Below, piece by piece: positions 21,379 to 34,074 of a stretch of DNA of 64,000 nt (its first letter is position 1; each line of letters opens with the position of its first letter). The position numbers and the translations under genes are program-made. Under the pieces are notes generated by a model, which ran no database searches, was not told the origin of the DNA, and saw only the letters and a list, made by a program, of their open reading frames with translations. Origin of the DNA: Vicia villosa (Eukaryota > Streptophyta > Magnoliopsida > Fabales > Fabaceae); contig NC_081185.1 of NCBI RefSeq assembly GCF_029867415.1, positions 109,040,566 to 109,104,565 on the forward strand, given 5' to 3'.

Positions 21379-22615
21379 AGGAAATAATGATTCAAAGATC
21401 GTCTTGATAGTTAACTTATCTTTGATATTTATGTATTCAGAGTGAGGTAGAACATCAACAATAATACCTCTTACTCTGTGGTGTTTTCTGTACTCTTTCT
21501 TTTGAGCTGGTGTGAAAACCTTTCTATCCACATAAACCATTCCCATTCCATTTACTTGAATCACCACTGAATGCAGGTGGTTTAGAAGAATAGTAATTTT
21601 TTCAGAAGCACTATAATGACGTGGAATATTAGTGCTAGTAACATGACTATCACAAATATCTCCCATCTAGTATACTTTTTCTTTTCAGTATATTTTTATG
21701 TACCACTATTAAGTGTTAAGCACATTCCATACTCTGATGCCAACTTAAGGTGAGGAAAATACACAAGAAGGGGGGGTTGATTTGTGTTTATGATAATTAT
21801 TGACTTTTGGAACAGCAGCTTCTGAATCTGACCAAGTTCAGATTCTAAGCTAGAGTATGCAGCAGTGAAATGATTTAAAGTGCAGAAGCAATATGTAAAT
21901 AACACACAACAATTATCTTGTTTCCTTAATAATGAGAGTAGTCCAGTCCCCTTGTCACACAAGAGCTTTTCACTATAATCACAACCTGATTATAGTTTGC
22001 TTAGACACAACGGTCCAAGATTTCCTGCTTAATCTTACCAGAAAGTGACTTCTTGCCTAAACCAACTATTCAGGACTTCCTGCTCAATCACACTAGAAAG
22101 AGACTTCCTTGCATAAACCAACTTTTTAGGACTTCCTTGCTCAGTCACACTAGAAACGGACTTTCTTTCCTAAACTAATTGTTCAGGATTTCCTTGATCA
22201 AACACTAAGGTTGAGACTTTTACAAATTCTATACAAAATGTTTAGGATTACAACAAGATGTATGTGATATACAATCAGAGGTATAAATAATACAGCACAC
22301 ACAAAGAGAAACTAAGAGAGCGAAATAGTTCTTGTTCTTGATGTATTATCTTGTTACTTATTTTGAATCTTTTTCTCCTTTTATAAAGGGAACAAAAGAG
22401 ACGTTGGAAGCTTGTTTGCACAAGTGTCTTTGCTGAAGAAGTATTTTCGAAGAGAGAGACATTCGAGTTAGTACGATGAGGATCTTCATCTTCTGAATAA
22501 TTGCTTTATACATTGTGTCTTTCTCAAGTAAGGTGTTCATAGACATGCTGGAGTAGACTAAAGAAATCATGTCAAGCTCTTTGAGCCTTGTGCTAAAACC
22601 TTAAGTTGACTTTCT
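21379..22615 (-). mobile_element. Ty1/copia fragment: LTR, primer-binding site and gag start
   Basis: On the minus strand, an LTR (22615 down to about 21751, left-truncated by the next element) is followed by TGGCATCAGAGTAT (about 21745-21731), a Met-tRNA-type primer site. Then comes a gag frame from ATG 21666 (MGDICDSHVTSTN...) through KLTIKTIFESLFPE, where it breaks into the gypsy LTR at about 21378. The 21358-21666 reading frame therefore ends in foreign sequence. The LTR has the 'aagaagggggggttga' block typical of legume copia LTR ends. Confidence 0.65.
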
Positions 22616-23927
22616 GATAAGTGTCAAATTGTAGTTATTTTCGTATATAGTTTATGGCACTTATTGTCTCTTTTTCCTCAACTTGTGTGTGAATTCACAC
22701 GTTTTAGTTAGATTTGTATATATTGTGTATAATTTGTATTTTTGATTCATTTATATACCGTTTGATAGTTAAAATGTGTTTTTCGTAGGTATTCATGCAT
22801 AGTTGGAGCATTGAGTAATAAGCCAAGGCTAAGCTTCAAGATTGCAATGTTTAACAATTTATCAAAGAATAAGGCTCAAAATAAGGATGATAAAATTATC
22901 AATTTAGTTGCCATTTAGTCATTGTTAGTTAGAGTATTGAATAAGCTTTCCAACACTTCGAACCAGGCGCAAATCAGAGTTATGGCTCTCAAGTTATGGC
23001 CGAAACAAGATTTCAGGTTGCAGCAGACTGCGCTTAGGGAGCTCTCTGTGCCGCTAAGCGAGATTTGCGATTTCCAGACTTGTTAAAAGGGTAAAAATCA
23101 CATTTGTAGGTTATGGGTTAGGTATTTTTGAGTCCCAACACCATCAACATCATTTTTTGGTAGATTGAGGCTTAGAAACAACATTGGAGCATGTATAAGG
23201 ATGATCCCGAGTGGATTTCTCATTGATCGTCATTGACAAACCAGTAGATTTGTGGTTCATTTCTCTTCTTCTCTATGTATTTTCCATTTTTTGGGTTTGT
23301 ATGTATATTTACTTTGTATGAAACTTTTTGTTTGGTTCATTTATCTTTCATGGTGTTGTATGAAACTTACTTTACAAATCATTCTTGATGTCTTCCTTGA
23401 TCTTTTTGCTTTATGTTTGGATTTGGGTTGTTATAGACATATACCTCACAAATCTTGATTAGGGATGAAGATCTATTAGTTTCTAGATTCTAGAGATATA
23501 TTTAGAGCTAATAATTACTGTGGGTATCGGAGCTTAATGCCTCCGTGTTGTTGATGTTGCGCGAGAGATTTGCAACGCGAGGAATACGGTTGTCTCCAAC
23601 TTTGTGTTAGACGTAACCTCTGTTGTGCAATATTTTAATCGATACTTGATGATTTTGACGAATATTGTAGGTTGAATGCGACTGATCGATAGGTTTAAGT
23701 TTATTTTGAGTAGTGTAAATTCATGCTTGATAAGTCTTCTTCTTTAAAGAATGTATTCTTTCTTGTTTATATGTTTAATCCCGCATTTATTTTAAACCCA
23801 TTCAAAAACCAAACTCATAAACGTGAGACTTGTCGAACGACAATTCAGTACCAATAATCCCTATGGAGACGATAAATTCTTGGAATAATATCTTCAAATC
23901 TTTTGTTGCTTGCCTTCTACCACTTCA
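22616..23927 (+). repeat. 5' LTR of the Athila-like element
   Basis: 1,312 bp. The first 470 bp match 25898-26364 closely (shared 'ttcgtatatagtttatggca', 'aggctaagcttcaagattgc', 'gagctctctgtg.cgctaagc'). Confidence 0.85.
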
Positions 23928-25897
23928 ATAAAACGGCGTCGTTGCCGGGGATTGGTGTTTCTATTGGATCGCATTGCGATAGTTTCTTTGTTTTTCAGTT
24001 TTTTAGATATCGTATATATTAATAATTTTATACTTATGTATAGTTATAGATACTTCAATTTTGTTTGATGAACTGACTAAACAAGTTAAACTCGGATTAA
24101 CTCTTTAATTACAAATCTTCACTTTTAAACTTGTTTATTCATTTTCACAATTCCATTTTATAAAAATTGTGTTTTTCTTATTGTTCAAGTATGTGCACAT
24201 ATGTGTTGTTTACGAATTGTTGTAAATTATAATGTTTTGTAACGTTTGTTCAAGTTTGTGGTTAAGACATTTTCTCTATTTTGCGTTGAGGCAAAAACAA
24301 TGGTGTGTCATGGAGGAAGTTACTACGCGAGCACAATTAAGGTGTCGAGCTCACGACGTAAAACAAGTGCTTGTTGGGAGGCACCCCAACTTTTGTAAAT
24401 TTGGTTTAGTTGTGTAAATGAGACATGTAGGTGTTAAGTGGAGTTGCATCAGAACTGTTGTCTGCTAGACTGGTTTTTCTGGTTTTGGTGTAGCGCGCTT
24501 ACCGCGCCCTGCTAAGCAGAGCCAATGAATTCTTTTTATTTTTTTCACTTGGCTCTCCTTTTTCACACTTCCACCAAGACATTATAGTATAGTAATTAAT
24601 AGTAATATTTTTAATTCTTTTTGTTGTTGTTTAGACTTAAATTTTGGCACAATCACTTGAAGTCACATTTGCTGATTCTCCGAGTTTGATTGTTTCAACA
24701 TGTCAATTGTGTGATAATGATATTGTTCAAAGTTGTGCGTTGCAAGGTACTCATTTATCGCTTTCTATAGCATAACATGATTAGGTAACTTGTCATTTGT
24801 ACACTTATAATGCCATTCATTCTTTTTTGCATTACTTGTTCATGATATGAATCACTTTAGGTTCCTTTTCCCACGAGTTGTGAGGAAGCTTTCCATTATT
24901 CATATATCTAGGAGACCGACAATTCTTGTTTTAACTGGATTTTATTATGTTTTATCTTTTGTTTGTATTGATTTTGTGAAAGCATGAAAATTCGTAACCC
25001 CTTTGAAATTTGTGTCATTATCCATTTTGCTTTTGAATTTGAGAATCAGTTCACTTTTGATGTATTTTGATTGTTGTTTTTCTTAAACCCTCAACTTTGT
25101 ACTATTGTATAAATTTTTGCCTTGCCTTAGAAAGTAGGGAGTATTCACACATTAATGTTGGTTGAATTAAAGTTGGGGAAAAAATATTGCTTGCTCATTG
25201 GTTAGTTGCTATGAGGTTGAGAAAAAAGAAAAGAAAAATGTGAAAAAGAAAAGAATAGAAAAAGAAAGAGAAAATAAAAAACATTTTGAAAAAGAAGAAG
25301 AAAAAAAAGAATCAAATAATTGTGCTAATAAGTATTTTGATTGGTGTGACAACTAGGGAATGTAAAAGAAGTTTGATTGAAATTTTTTTGTTTGAAACTC
25401 TGTGGATTGATCACTCCCTTAGGTTTAGGCAAGTTTTTGTTTCAATTAGCTTTAGAAATTGCCCCTTATTTGTTAACCAAGTCACGTTACAATCTTGAAA
25501 AACCCTTGTGATTCTTGCTTTTGTATTTTAAATATGACTTTTGGATGAATGCATAATTTAATCTATTGTTTGCAAGATTTTCGGATGAGTGTCAAAGTCC
25601 CTCACTTTTGTGTGTTCTTCATCCCTCGATGAGTTATTACTAGGCGTGATTCTTGACTAAGCTTGGATTATTTAGAATGTTTTGCATGATTTATGTACTT
25701 AGGATACATTTTGTTTTTATATCATTGTAGTATAGTGGTAAACATTATTTTGCTTGTATATTTTTGAATTTTGAAACATACAATTGTTTATTTTTCCAAA
25801 CCTTGTCAATTTATGATTCTTTGGTAATTACTTTTGTTTCTTTAAGTTTTGTTTACTATTGTTTGAGGACAAACAACGTTTCAAGTTTGGGAGAGTT

Positions 25898-26364
25898 TGA
25901 TAAGTGTCAAATTGTATTAATTTTCGTATATAGTTTATGGCACTTATCGTCTCTTTTTTCTCAACTTGTGCATGAATTCACATGTTTTAGTTAGATTTGT
26001 ATATATTGTGTATAATTTGTGTTTTTTATTCTTTTATGTACCATTTGATAGTTTTTATGTCTTTTTGTAGGTATTCATGTGTGGTTGAAGCATTGAGTAA
26101 TAAAGGCCAAAGGCTAAGCTTCAAGATTGCAATGTTTAGCAATTTATCAAAGAATAAGGCTCAAAATAAGGATGATAAAAATAATAAATTTGGTTTTTAT
26201 TTAGTCATTGTTAGTTAGAACAGTGAATAAGCTATACAACGCTTTAAGTCCGGACACAAATCAGAGTTATGGTTCTCAAGTTATGGTCAAAATAAGATTT
26301 TAAGTTACAGCAGACCATGCTTAGCGAGCTCTCTGTGTCGCTAAGCGAGATCTGCAATTTCTAG
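25898..26364 (+). repeat. Truncated 3' LTR of the Athila-like element
   Basis: Matches the first part of 22616-23927 up to 'tttctaga' (about 26364), then stops. About 840 bp of LTR are missing. Confidence 0.85.
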
Positions 26365-29300
26365 ATGAACCCATGGTTTCATACTCCCACATGAACCCAT
26401 GTGTTGGATGTAATTTTATAGATTGAAATACATCTCCCTCCAAAGAGAATGCCTTTTCTCCAGGTGTGCATGGCGCAATGTTGGCCAAATGTTTATCAAA
26501 GTTCTTCTTGTCGACTTGATTAACTTCTATTAAGAAAAACTCTGATTTGCTTCAATATTTTCGGCAACCACATCATGTATCCATAATGAAATCCTATGGT
26601 GCATGGTCGAAGGGACTTTTCCTATACCATGGTGGTAGCTGAAGATTTCGATTAAGGGATTTTGATATCTTGAATTGTTGGATCATGATGAAGAAATAGT
26701 TCTCATGGAGCTATTTAAGGATTTTTTTTCTAGAAGAGATGTTATTTGGCTAAGAGTAATATTAGTAATGTGACAAGTATCCTTCGATGTAGGCGCTGGT
26801 ATAGTCGAAACGACAGAGCGGGAAGATTTGAAATTCAAAATGAAGCGGTTTCGTCCAGCAGACACGTGGAGACATCGAAGGATAGTAAAATGGTCGAAAC
26901 GTCGAACGTGGCAGACATCTATGTAATGACCGTTAGGGTCGAAGTAGTATAAATAGGAGTACTATTATTTAGTTTGGCATGTTCGAATCAATATACAAAA
27001 ATTCACAAAATACACTCGAAATACCGGCGCGAGAGAAAAGAGTCTTTGCTGAAACAATGTATGTGTGAAGAACATCATATTTTCATACTTTATGTTATTT
27101 GTTCAATGCAAAGTTACATTTTAGAAGTTCTTTGTTTATACATTTACTTTACTTCGTTTTAAAGTTATTTACTCATTGCAATTTACATTAGCAAGTTGTA
27201 TATTTTTGCAAACTGTAGAGATTATTGAATATGAATCAAATCACTAAAACACTATTCGACAATGTCCTAGGATCAATCTAGTCGATCCTGCGAGTAACCA
27301 GGTTGTTTAGACATTTTGGAGGACTAGCGGTTGTTTGTCAGAAATCACTGGTAAACACATGGATCCATTCTTGACCCAGAAATAAATTATAATTTGCCTT
27401 AATCGAAATAACCATAAATAGAGTTGGCCTTGTAATGGTTCTCACAACAGTGTCTACCTGTATGATACATAGGGTTTTGCTTGTTTTTCCTTCCTAGTTA
27501 TAGAGAACCATGTTGTGGGGTCTTAGGTCACTGTCACATTTTCCAATCTGTTTCAATAAAGAGTGTGGCATCAGGTTGATTATCGCCCCTCCATCAACCA
27601 AGACTTTTTTAATCCATACATTATTGACCTTTTCCCATATGAAAAGGGGTTTCAGGTGTTGTTGCATACCATAATCAGGCCTTTCAAACATGGCATCATG
27701 ATCATCTATTGAACCTTTATCCATCACGTAATAACATAAAGGTTTGTGGTTTGCTATTTCTTCAGTCAATCCATTGTCCCCCTCTTCGGTCACTTTAGTG
27801 ATCTGGTCGAACTATATGGGTAACACATAGATCATATTACAAATTATTTCTAGTTCTTCTGAACCAGAATCAAAGTTTTTTGTTGCCATGTCTTCGTCTA
27901 CATTATGTATGGCTCCTTTCCCCTTGGATTTTTCCATAGGTGATAAAAGAGGGAACAATCTTTGCTTCACAAGCCTTTTCTCCTTTTGAACTTCACTCAT
28001 GGCTTGACAACTTCCACACTTACTCCAGTTTTCAGCCTTAAAGGCATCCTTTTCTTGTGATGGCACCTTCTCCATTGGGTACTGGTCACTGGGTTTTTGC
28101 CTAGGTAGTTTTTAGAAGTATATGAGTACTTCTTTAATACTTGTGATTTATCATGGTACGAAGATCCTACACAAAATTCGATTGATCTCCATTTCTGTTG
28201 ATTTGTTTTTGTTCTTTCTACAGGCCTAACCCAATCACCTAAGGGAATGTTGGTAGTTGGGTCGTAGTTCATACTTTGATGTGTTCTTTTAGGTACTCCT
28301 CTTTTGGCGAAGACAAATATGTTCTTCCTTTCGTCTCTACCAACCTGCCTTGGTTGTTGAGGCACGACCTTCTCTAGTTCCTTGGTAACCTCTTTGTTGA
28401 ATACTGTATTATAGCATGGACAAAGCATTACTTCAGAGCCTTTAATCTTGCACCTATTTAGGAATCCGATCAGTTCTTCCTCTGCCTTGGGGTAAAGCAC
28501 TTTCATCTGCTCAATGTAGTCGAGCATGTTGACTTCATCCACCATTGTGTTGAAGCCTTCAACAGCGTCGACCATCATAACCTCTAGAGGTTCCACAAGT
28601 AGGGGTTCCTCAGACTTCGTATGGTCTGAATCAATTTTCATTTTATGCTTCTGTTTATCAGCAGACATTTCCTTCCACCTTTCAGAGAATTATGCACTAG
28701 ATCCCTGAAAATAGCATATTAAGAAGTTTTATGACCAAGAAAATTGTGAAATTTACATAAACCTTTTTTCTTTATTTGTTCTAATGGAGGTGTCTTCAAT
28801 CCTTTTGGGACTATGATTTGGCCATCAAAGACTAACAAGTCAAAATTCTTATCACATTTTGTTACATCAAATGTATATGTTTTTGTAACAAACTTCTCAT
28901 TTTTACTTGGTTCAACAGGAATTTTCGTTTAAAGGTTTTAAAATCTTACAAATGTAATGAGGCCCTAGTTTTGGTTATGTCAAATTAACCTCACTTTCTT
29001 CGACATATTCATACACTTCAACATAGGCAACCTTTTCTTTTTTATGATATTTATTTTACCTAGTTTTCTCAGCCTTCAAACGTTCGACTTGTCAAACTCT
29101 GTCTACTAACTAGGGCATGTCCCTCAAATATTGGGTATCTAACTTCTTCCTAATGGAATATTCTAAACCTCTGACCTCTAGTTTGACTAACTCATGATCA
29201 GGAACTTGAGTAAAGCACCTCAACTTCATTATCTTAAACCTATTGAGATAATCACTATTGATTTAGCCAACTTTAGTCTCACGTTGGCTAAGTGTTTTAG

Positions 29301-30676
29301 GCTAATTTTCGACTGACCCATGTAAAGTTGTTCATGAAATGCCCTTTCCAACTGACTTCAATTAAACATAAAATTTAGAGGTAAGGTTGTGAACCATGTA
29401 AAGGCATTCTTGGTCAAGGAGTTGGAGAAATATTCACTTTTAAATTTTCATTATTGGCTAGATCCTTTGCCTCTGATTTAAATCTAGTGACGTGCTCGAC
29501 TGTGGACTCATTAGTCTGAACACATAATCAAATAATGCATAAACAAAATTTGCCCTATGTAGGCCGTTTTGGGCCAAAATTTGTTCGACCATGTTGGATA
29601 TGTTCTTTTAACCCCCAAAATTATTTTGTCAGAAATTTCTAATTACTTGGTCTGCATCCTGATTTTTATTAACTAATACCACCATTGGGCCATTTCGACC
29701 TACATCATTCCTGATTACCCTAAGTATGGGTTGTTCAGCCTGTTGGGGCACAAGTTGTTGTTGCCCTTGATTATTAGTTATCCCTTCATTATTTGGCACT
29801 TCTAAATTTTGAACAGGCATAACATTTTGGATTTGAGGGTTGGTCAAATAGGCACTTATGGAGCACAAAATAAATACGCAATTCGACCCATTTGATGAGA
29901 TAATTATTGATAACTATGGTTTGTATTTTCAATCAAAGGATTGAACACAATACCGATTTATTATGTAAGCATATTCACCATATCATGGTTACTCTCATTC
30001 ATTTGTTGCCTCATAGGCAAGAGGGAACTAGTAGTTAAGGATGACATAACTTAAGGGGCGTATCATATCCCTCCATGTGGTTATGCCATTCGAATAAGGT
30101 TTCTTATAGCAGATCTTGATGCTAAGTATAAATTAATAGGGAATGCAATATCCATCTCATTATCTGCATTCCTAGATGCACTATCTTGTAGGCCTGCCAT
30201 CATTGTTGTTGGCATGTTATAGGGATATTCTCTACTACTAGGGGGTAGCGTAAAACTTAAGGAAAAAGAAGACATGGGGTCTCCCATTATTACTTGTGTG
30301 ACCCTGAGAGTAGTTGGAACACTTGTTACTTGTGGCGGTGAAACTGCCACTTTAGGTGATACCATTGACGCTGATATTTGACCTATAACAGGGGAAATAA
30401 CTCCAACGGTTGTTGAAGTTCCTGCATTGCCAACTGTCGAATCCATTGGTTGTTCTTCTACATTTGAAGCATTGTTCCAAGAAGGGGGATAATTATTTAA
30501 CATTGGATGATTCATCTAAGAAAGAGTTTTATCATACCTCAGACGCACAAACACTCGACAATTGAAGACATTTCATGTATGAAGAACAAAATAAACAACA
30601 AAAGACATAAAACTTTTCTGCAGAAGTTAAAATTTCTTGTACAAAATGGTCTCATTGGGTGTGCCAATTTGTTTAT
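26365..30676 (-). pseudogene. Ty3/gypsy gag-protease-pol relic, interrupted by a solo LTR
   Basis: Minus-strand frames with stops and shifts. The gag N-terminus is at 30515 down to 29629 (MNHPMLNNYPPSWNNASN...; Pro/Ser/Val-rich). Decayed gag lies at 28700-29620. A linker with LEVMMVDAVEGFN and PKAEEELIGFLNRC is at 28668-27997. The retropepsin-like segment WIKKVLVDGGAIINLMPHSL (about 27612-27553) has the catalytic Asp in DGG, where functional enzymes of this group have DGG or DSG. The frame continues past 27494 through a stop into TRPTLFMVISIKANYNLFLG and EWIH (27363), then resumes left of the solo LTR with GIGKVPSTMHHRISLW (26629-26582). A late stretch VDKKNFDKHLANIAPC follows. RT and integrase are missing. 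5' leader and primer-like TTGGCACACCCAATGAGACC (minus, about 30667-30648) adjoin the LTR. Confidence 0.7.
26633..27357 (+). mobile_element. Solo LTR, 725 bp, with CATGG target duplication
   Basis: The sequence begins TGGTAGCTGAAG and ends CTGGTAAACA (TG...CA). It is flanked by CATGG on both sides (26628-26632 and 27358-27362). Removing it together with one CATGG copy rejoins the host gypsy reading frame as EWIH-GIGKVP. A TATA box TATAAATA at 26948-26955 and repeated 'gtcgaaac' motifs upstream fix the plus orientation. No internal sequence is present, so it arose by LTR-LTR recombination. Confidence 0.85.
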
Positions 30677-31633
30677 TGCTATTTTTAGTAAATTATATCA
30701 CAACTTTTAGTTCATTTAATGGATTAAACTCGGAAAAATTCTAAGGACAGTTTGTGCAAAAAAATACAATGAAAAGTGTTTGTGATTGGAACTTAGATGT
30801 TTGACTATTGACAAACTGGAGGTAAACTCTTATTGAAATAATATAAAATTGCTTTGGAAGAAGAAAATAGACAAGAGAACATACTAAATATCATTAATGG
30901 TAAATGCTTTAATTAAAAGACTTAAGGAAATGAAAGAGAGGACGCAGACTCATACATTTTCTCACAAATTGTTTCGCGCTGTGACTTGGATACTTTAGTT
31001 CTATAGAGAATACTTGAGGAATTTTGGGACCTTGGTTACTTTGATGAACTTGACTTATAAACTAATTCTTTAATAACTGTCGATAACAGTTATCTCCGCA
31101 TAACTCTATATGTATCCTCTTGTGTGAGCTTCTATCTAATAATTTCTTTCCAAGCGTCTTCACGATTTAAACTGCTGCAAATCACCTATCATGCTGATAA
31201 CTAATTTAGAACCCAATAATTGCCTCTATCGAGAGTCTTTGGTAGACTCTTATAATATTGTCGAATCATCCTTAGTTTGGCTGTGACTTCTAGACTAAAA
31301 AACACACAAAGTCCCCAACATCTAATGGACGTGTCGAACTTGACACTTTGTCGAAGAACTGATTTATGCAAAAAAAATTGAGATTCTGGACATGTTTTGA
31401 AGATAGAGAGTGATCTTAATCTTGTGGATATGTTCTTGAGACTCTTCCAAATCAGATTTTGTGGGCGTTGAAATACACTATGTCCTAGATCATTTGATAA
31501 GTTAGTCGAATCATCTTAGTCGACATGGTTAATATGTCGAAACTATGATTGAGTCTCTTTACACTTAACTATTTTCAAATGTGGTTATTATCATTCTCTG
31601 TCAAATCCTTCCGCTAAAATTTTCAGCCTAACA
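30677..31633 (-). repeat. 5' LTR of the minus-strand gypsy relic
   Basis: On the minus strand it starts TGTTAGGCTGAAAATTTTAG (from 31633) and ends about 30677, just before the leader and primer-like sequence. About 957 bp. Boundaries are inferred from TG/CA and position only, because the matching 3' LTR is not in the window. Confidence 0.5.
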
Positions 31634-31780
31634 AAAAGACAATACAAATTCAATGGAAATACAAAATTGATTGAAACCAAGCTTATGGATTGCAAAACCG
31701 GTGACAAAGTTTCAAACTTTGGATTATACAACAAAGCTTCACAATTGTACCTAAGCAAAATATTTAAGAGTTAAAAGGTA

Positions 31781-31932
31781 GTGCACTGACAGTGTAAAAT
31801 AATTTTACACTGTCATCCAATAGAAAGTCATCAATTTACCATGTTATTATTTTTTTAAAATAAAAGAATGGATTAATTGGATACATGGTGGTGATTGGTT
31901 GACAGTGTAAAAATATTTTACTGTACGTGCAT
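31781..31932. mobile_element. CACTGACAGTGTAAAAT-type MITE, copy 1
   Basis: Ends 'gtgcactgacagtgtaaaat' and its approximate reverse complement. Internal blocks 'tgtcatccaatagaaa' and 'tacatggtggtgattggtt'. An internal palindrome 'acagtgtaaaataattttacactgt' type stands at the left end. Confidence 0.75.
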
Positions 31933-32000
31933 CACCCCTTTTCTCAATATTTAATTTATTCTATTTTAGTTTATTATTTTAAATTAAGAGTTAAAAGGTA

Positions 32001-32153
32001 GTGCACTGACAGTGTAAAATAGTTTTACACTGTCATCCAATAGAAAATCATTAAAATGCCATGTCATTAAAAAAATTAATTAAAGAATGATTTAATTGAA
32101 TACATGGTGGTGATTGGTTGATAGTGTAAAAATATTTTATACTGTCAGTGCAT
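32001..32153. mobile_element. CACTGACAGTGTAAAAT-type MITE, copy 2
   Basis: Same structure as 31781-31932. The right end 'tttatactgtcagtgcat' is the better preserved inverted repeat of the left end. Confidence 0.75.
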
Positions 32154-32259
32154 GACTAATTTTCTCTTAAATTAATTAAAGTTATATACAATTACATGTA
32201 AAAGCCACGATAAATTATAGTAAATAAATATATTAAAAAAGTCATGTGACAACACTATT

Positions 32260-33372
32260 GTGAGTTCAACAGTGCGCCTAAGAGGGAGGGTGAATTAGGA
32301 CTTTGAAAACTTATCCGGTTTTAGAAACAAGTTGTTCTTATTTTTCTAGTTTGGTGCAAGAGTTTATAAATGTGTTACTTTTTTTCTGGTTATGATTTGT
32401 GAAAGCGGTAAATGTGAAAAAGTAAAGAACACAATGATGTATACTGGTTCCCCTCACAGTCCGAGAGTACTCCATTCCCCTTTCAACATGAAAGAGATTT
32501 TACTATTATTTGTGACTTGTACAAGACCCACACAAACACCAAGAACAATCCTCATGGACCAAGAACAATCCTTTTGGATTTTACACTAAGTCCACTAAGA
32601 GAAAAATCCTCCCTTAATGACTCACTTGTTTCCAACAATCCTGGACAACAAGATTTCAACCACCAAGAACAATCCTCTTGGATTTACTAACTTGATTATG
32701 AGAACAATCCTCTCACTAATCAAAAACCATTGCTTCCAACAATCCTGAATAGCAAGTTAATAATAACCAAAATCTGAAAATAATTTATGTAAAGAAGTTG
32801 ATGAACATATCAATCACTATGATTGATCTTCTCTTTCAATATGAAATTTAATAACAAAATACTCTCTTAAGTGCTCAATGATGCTTTTGGAATGATATGA
32901 AAGTTTTCTCACAAAGCATCAGAATATGAAAGTTCTGTTGAAAATAATGCAGAGAGATTTTATGATAATTTTGAAAGAGGTTACAGTAAAATGAAAATTG
33001 AAAATCATTTTATAGATTTAAAACAACTCTTGTTAAAACATGACAATGTTTGAAAATTATTACATGAAAATAATACATTTTTCAAGTGCAATCAATTGCA
33101 TCAAAATTGCAATGGGTTGCATGGAATAAATACACGTGAAAATATGGAAAATTGACCTGATGCAATCAATTGCACAAATACTGCAATCGATTACACTGCT
33201 TTGAAAAACATTATTACAATTTTAATCGATCGAATGGCTTGGATTTAGACCAAGACTTGAATCCAAGACCTTTTAATTCTTTAACACATGTCTTTCAACC
33301 AATTGAGTCAATACACAATTCATTGAAATTATGCATAAGATATATTTAATGGCAAAACAATATTTTCCAACA
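32260..33372 (-). mobile_element. copia LTR-like sequence
   Basis: Read on minus it starts TGTTGGAAAATATTGTTTTG (from 33372). Near the far end it contains the complement of 'cctaagagggagggtgaatt', a block usual at legume copia LTR ends, plus the repeated 'aagaacaatcct' phrase (four or more copies at about 32540-32720). No gag or pol flanks it. A solo or truncated LTR is likely, but no target duplication was found. Confidence 0.5.
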
Positions 33373-33598
33373 CTTGTAAAAAAATATCTGAAAATAATTT
33401 TACCAAGGTTTATATAAAATTTAAATGCATGAAAAATTTATAAATGCATTATTTTAAAAAATTGAGCACTAAGATTATATTTGTTAAAGATTTCATATAC
33501 CTTGAAACTTGACCGCAAAGCCTGAATAAAGTCGTGCATCTTTTTCCTCCTTTTTGATATATGTCCATGGTCTTGAGAGATTTAAAGTTGTATTCATT

Positions 33599-34074
33599 AA
33601 AAAGTAGTGCCCTAACAGTGTAAAATAATTTTACACTGTCATCCAATAGAAAGTCATTAATTTACCATATTTTTTTTTAAATAAAAGAATGGTTTAATTG
33701 GATACATGGTGGTGATTGGTTGACAGTGTAAAAATATTTTACACTGTTAGTGCATCACCCCTTTTCTCAATATTTAATTTATTCTATTTTAGTTTATTGT
33801 TTTAAATTAAGAGTTAAAAGGTAGTACACTGACAGTGTAAAATAGTTTTACACTGTCATCCAATAAAAAATCATTAAAATGCCATATCATTAAAAAAATT
33901 AATTAAATAATATTTTAATTGAATACATGGTGGTGATTGGTTGCCAGTGTAAAAATATTTTAAGTGCTTGACCAATTTTCTCTTAAATTAATTAAAGTTA
34001 TATAAAATTACATGTAAAAGCCACGACAAATTATAATAAATAAATATATTAAAAAAGTCTTGTGACAACACTAT
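33599..34074. repeat. ~480-bp direct repeat, copy B (two MITEs plus spacer)
   Basis: Counterpart of 31773-32258, with the same two MITEs (33605-33754 and 33822-33968), the same spacer and the same tail 'aagtcttgtgacaacactat'. The right end of its second MITE has a small deletion. Confidence 0.8.

Larger units (their letters stand above)
22616..26364 (+). mobile_element. Athila/Ogre-like LTR retrotransposon with coding region deleted
   Basis: The 5' LTR is 22616-23927 (TGATAAGTGTCAAATTG...CTTCA). It is followed by 'aacggcgtcgttgccgggga', a slightly mutated form of the TGGCGCCGTTGCCGGGGA primer site typical of Athila/Ogre-type elements. The interior (23928-25897, about 2 kb) has no gag or pol frame. 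It joins 5' leader sequence to the 3' untranslated part ('cttgttgggaggcaccccaa' near 24370; A/G-rich tract 25212-25310). The polypurine tract 'aagtttgggagagt' (25883-25896) precedes the 3' LTR, which starts at 25898 and is cut off at about 26364. Confidence 0.8.
31773..32258. repeat. ~480-bp direct repeat, copy A (two MITEs plus spacer)
   Basis: It contains MITE copies at 31781-31932 and 32001-32153, the spacer 'ctcaatatttaatttattct', and a tail ending 'aagtcatgtgacaacactat'. The whole block recurs at 33599-34074 in the same order and orientation. Confidence 0.8.

Noticed and set aside
26645..27405. 13-bp inverted repeat 'atttcgattaagg'/'ccttaatcgaaat', first read as transposon ends
   Set aside because: The right copy lies in the gypsy pol frame (codons for ISIKAN) outside the insertion. 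The true boundaries are TG...CA with CATGG duplication at 26633-27357.
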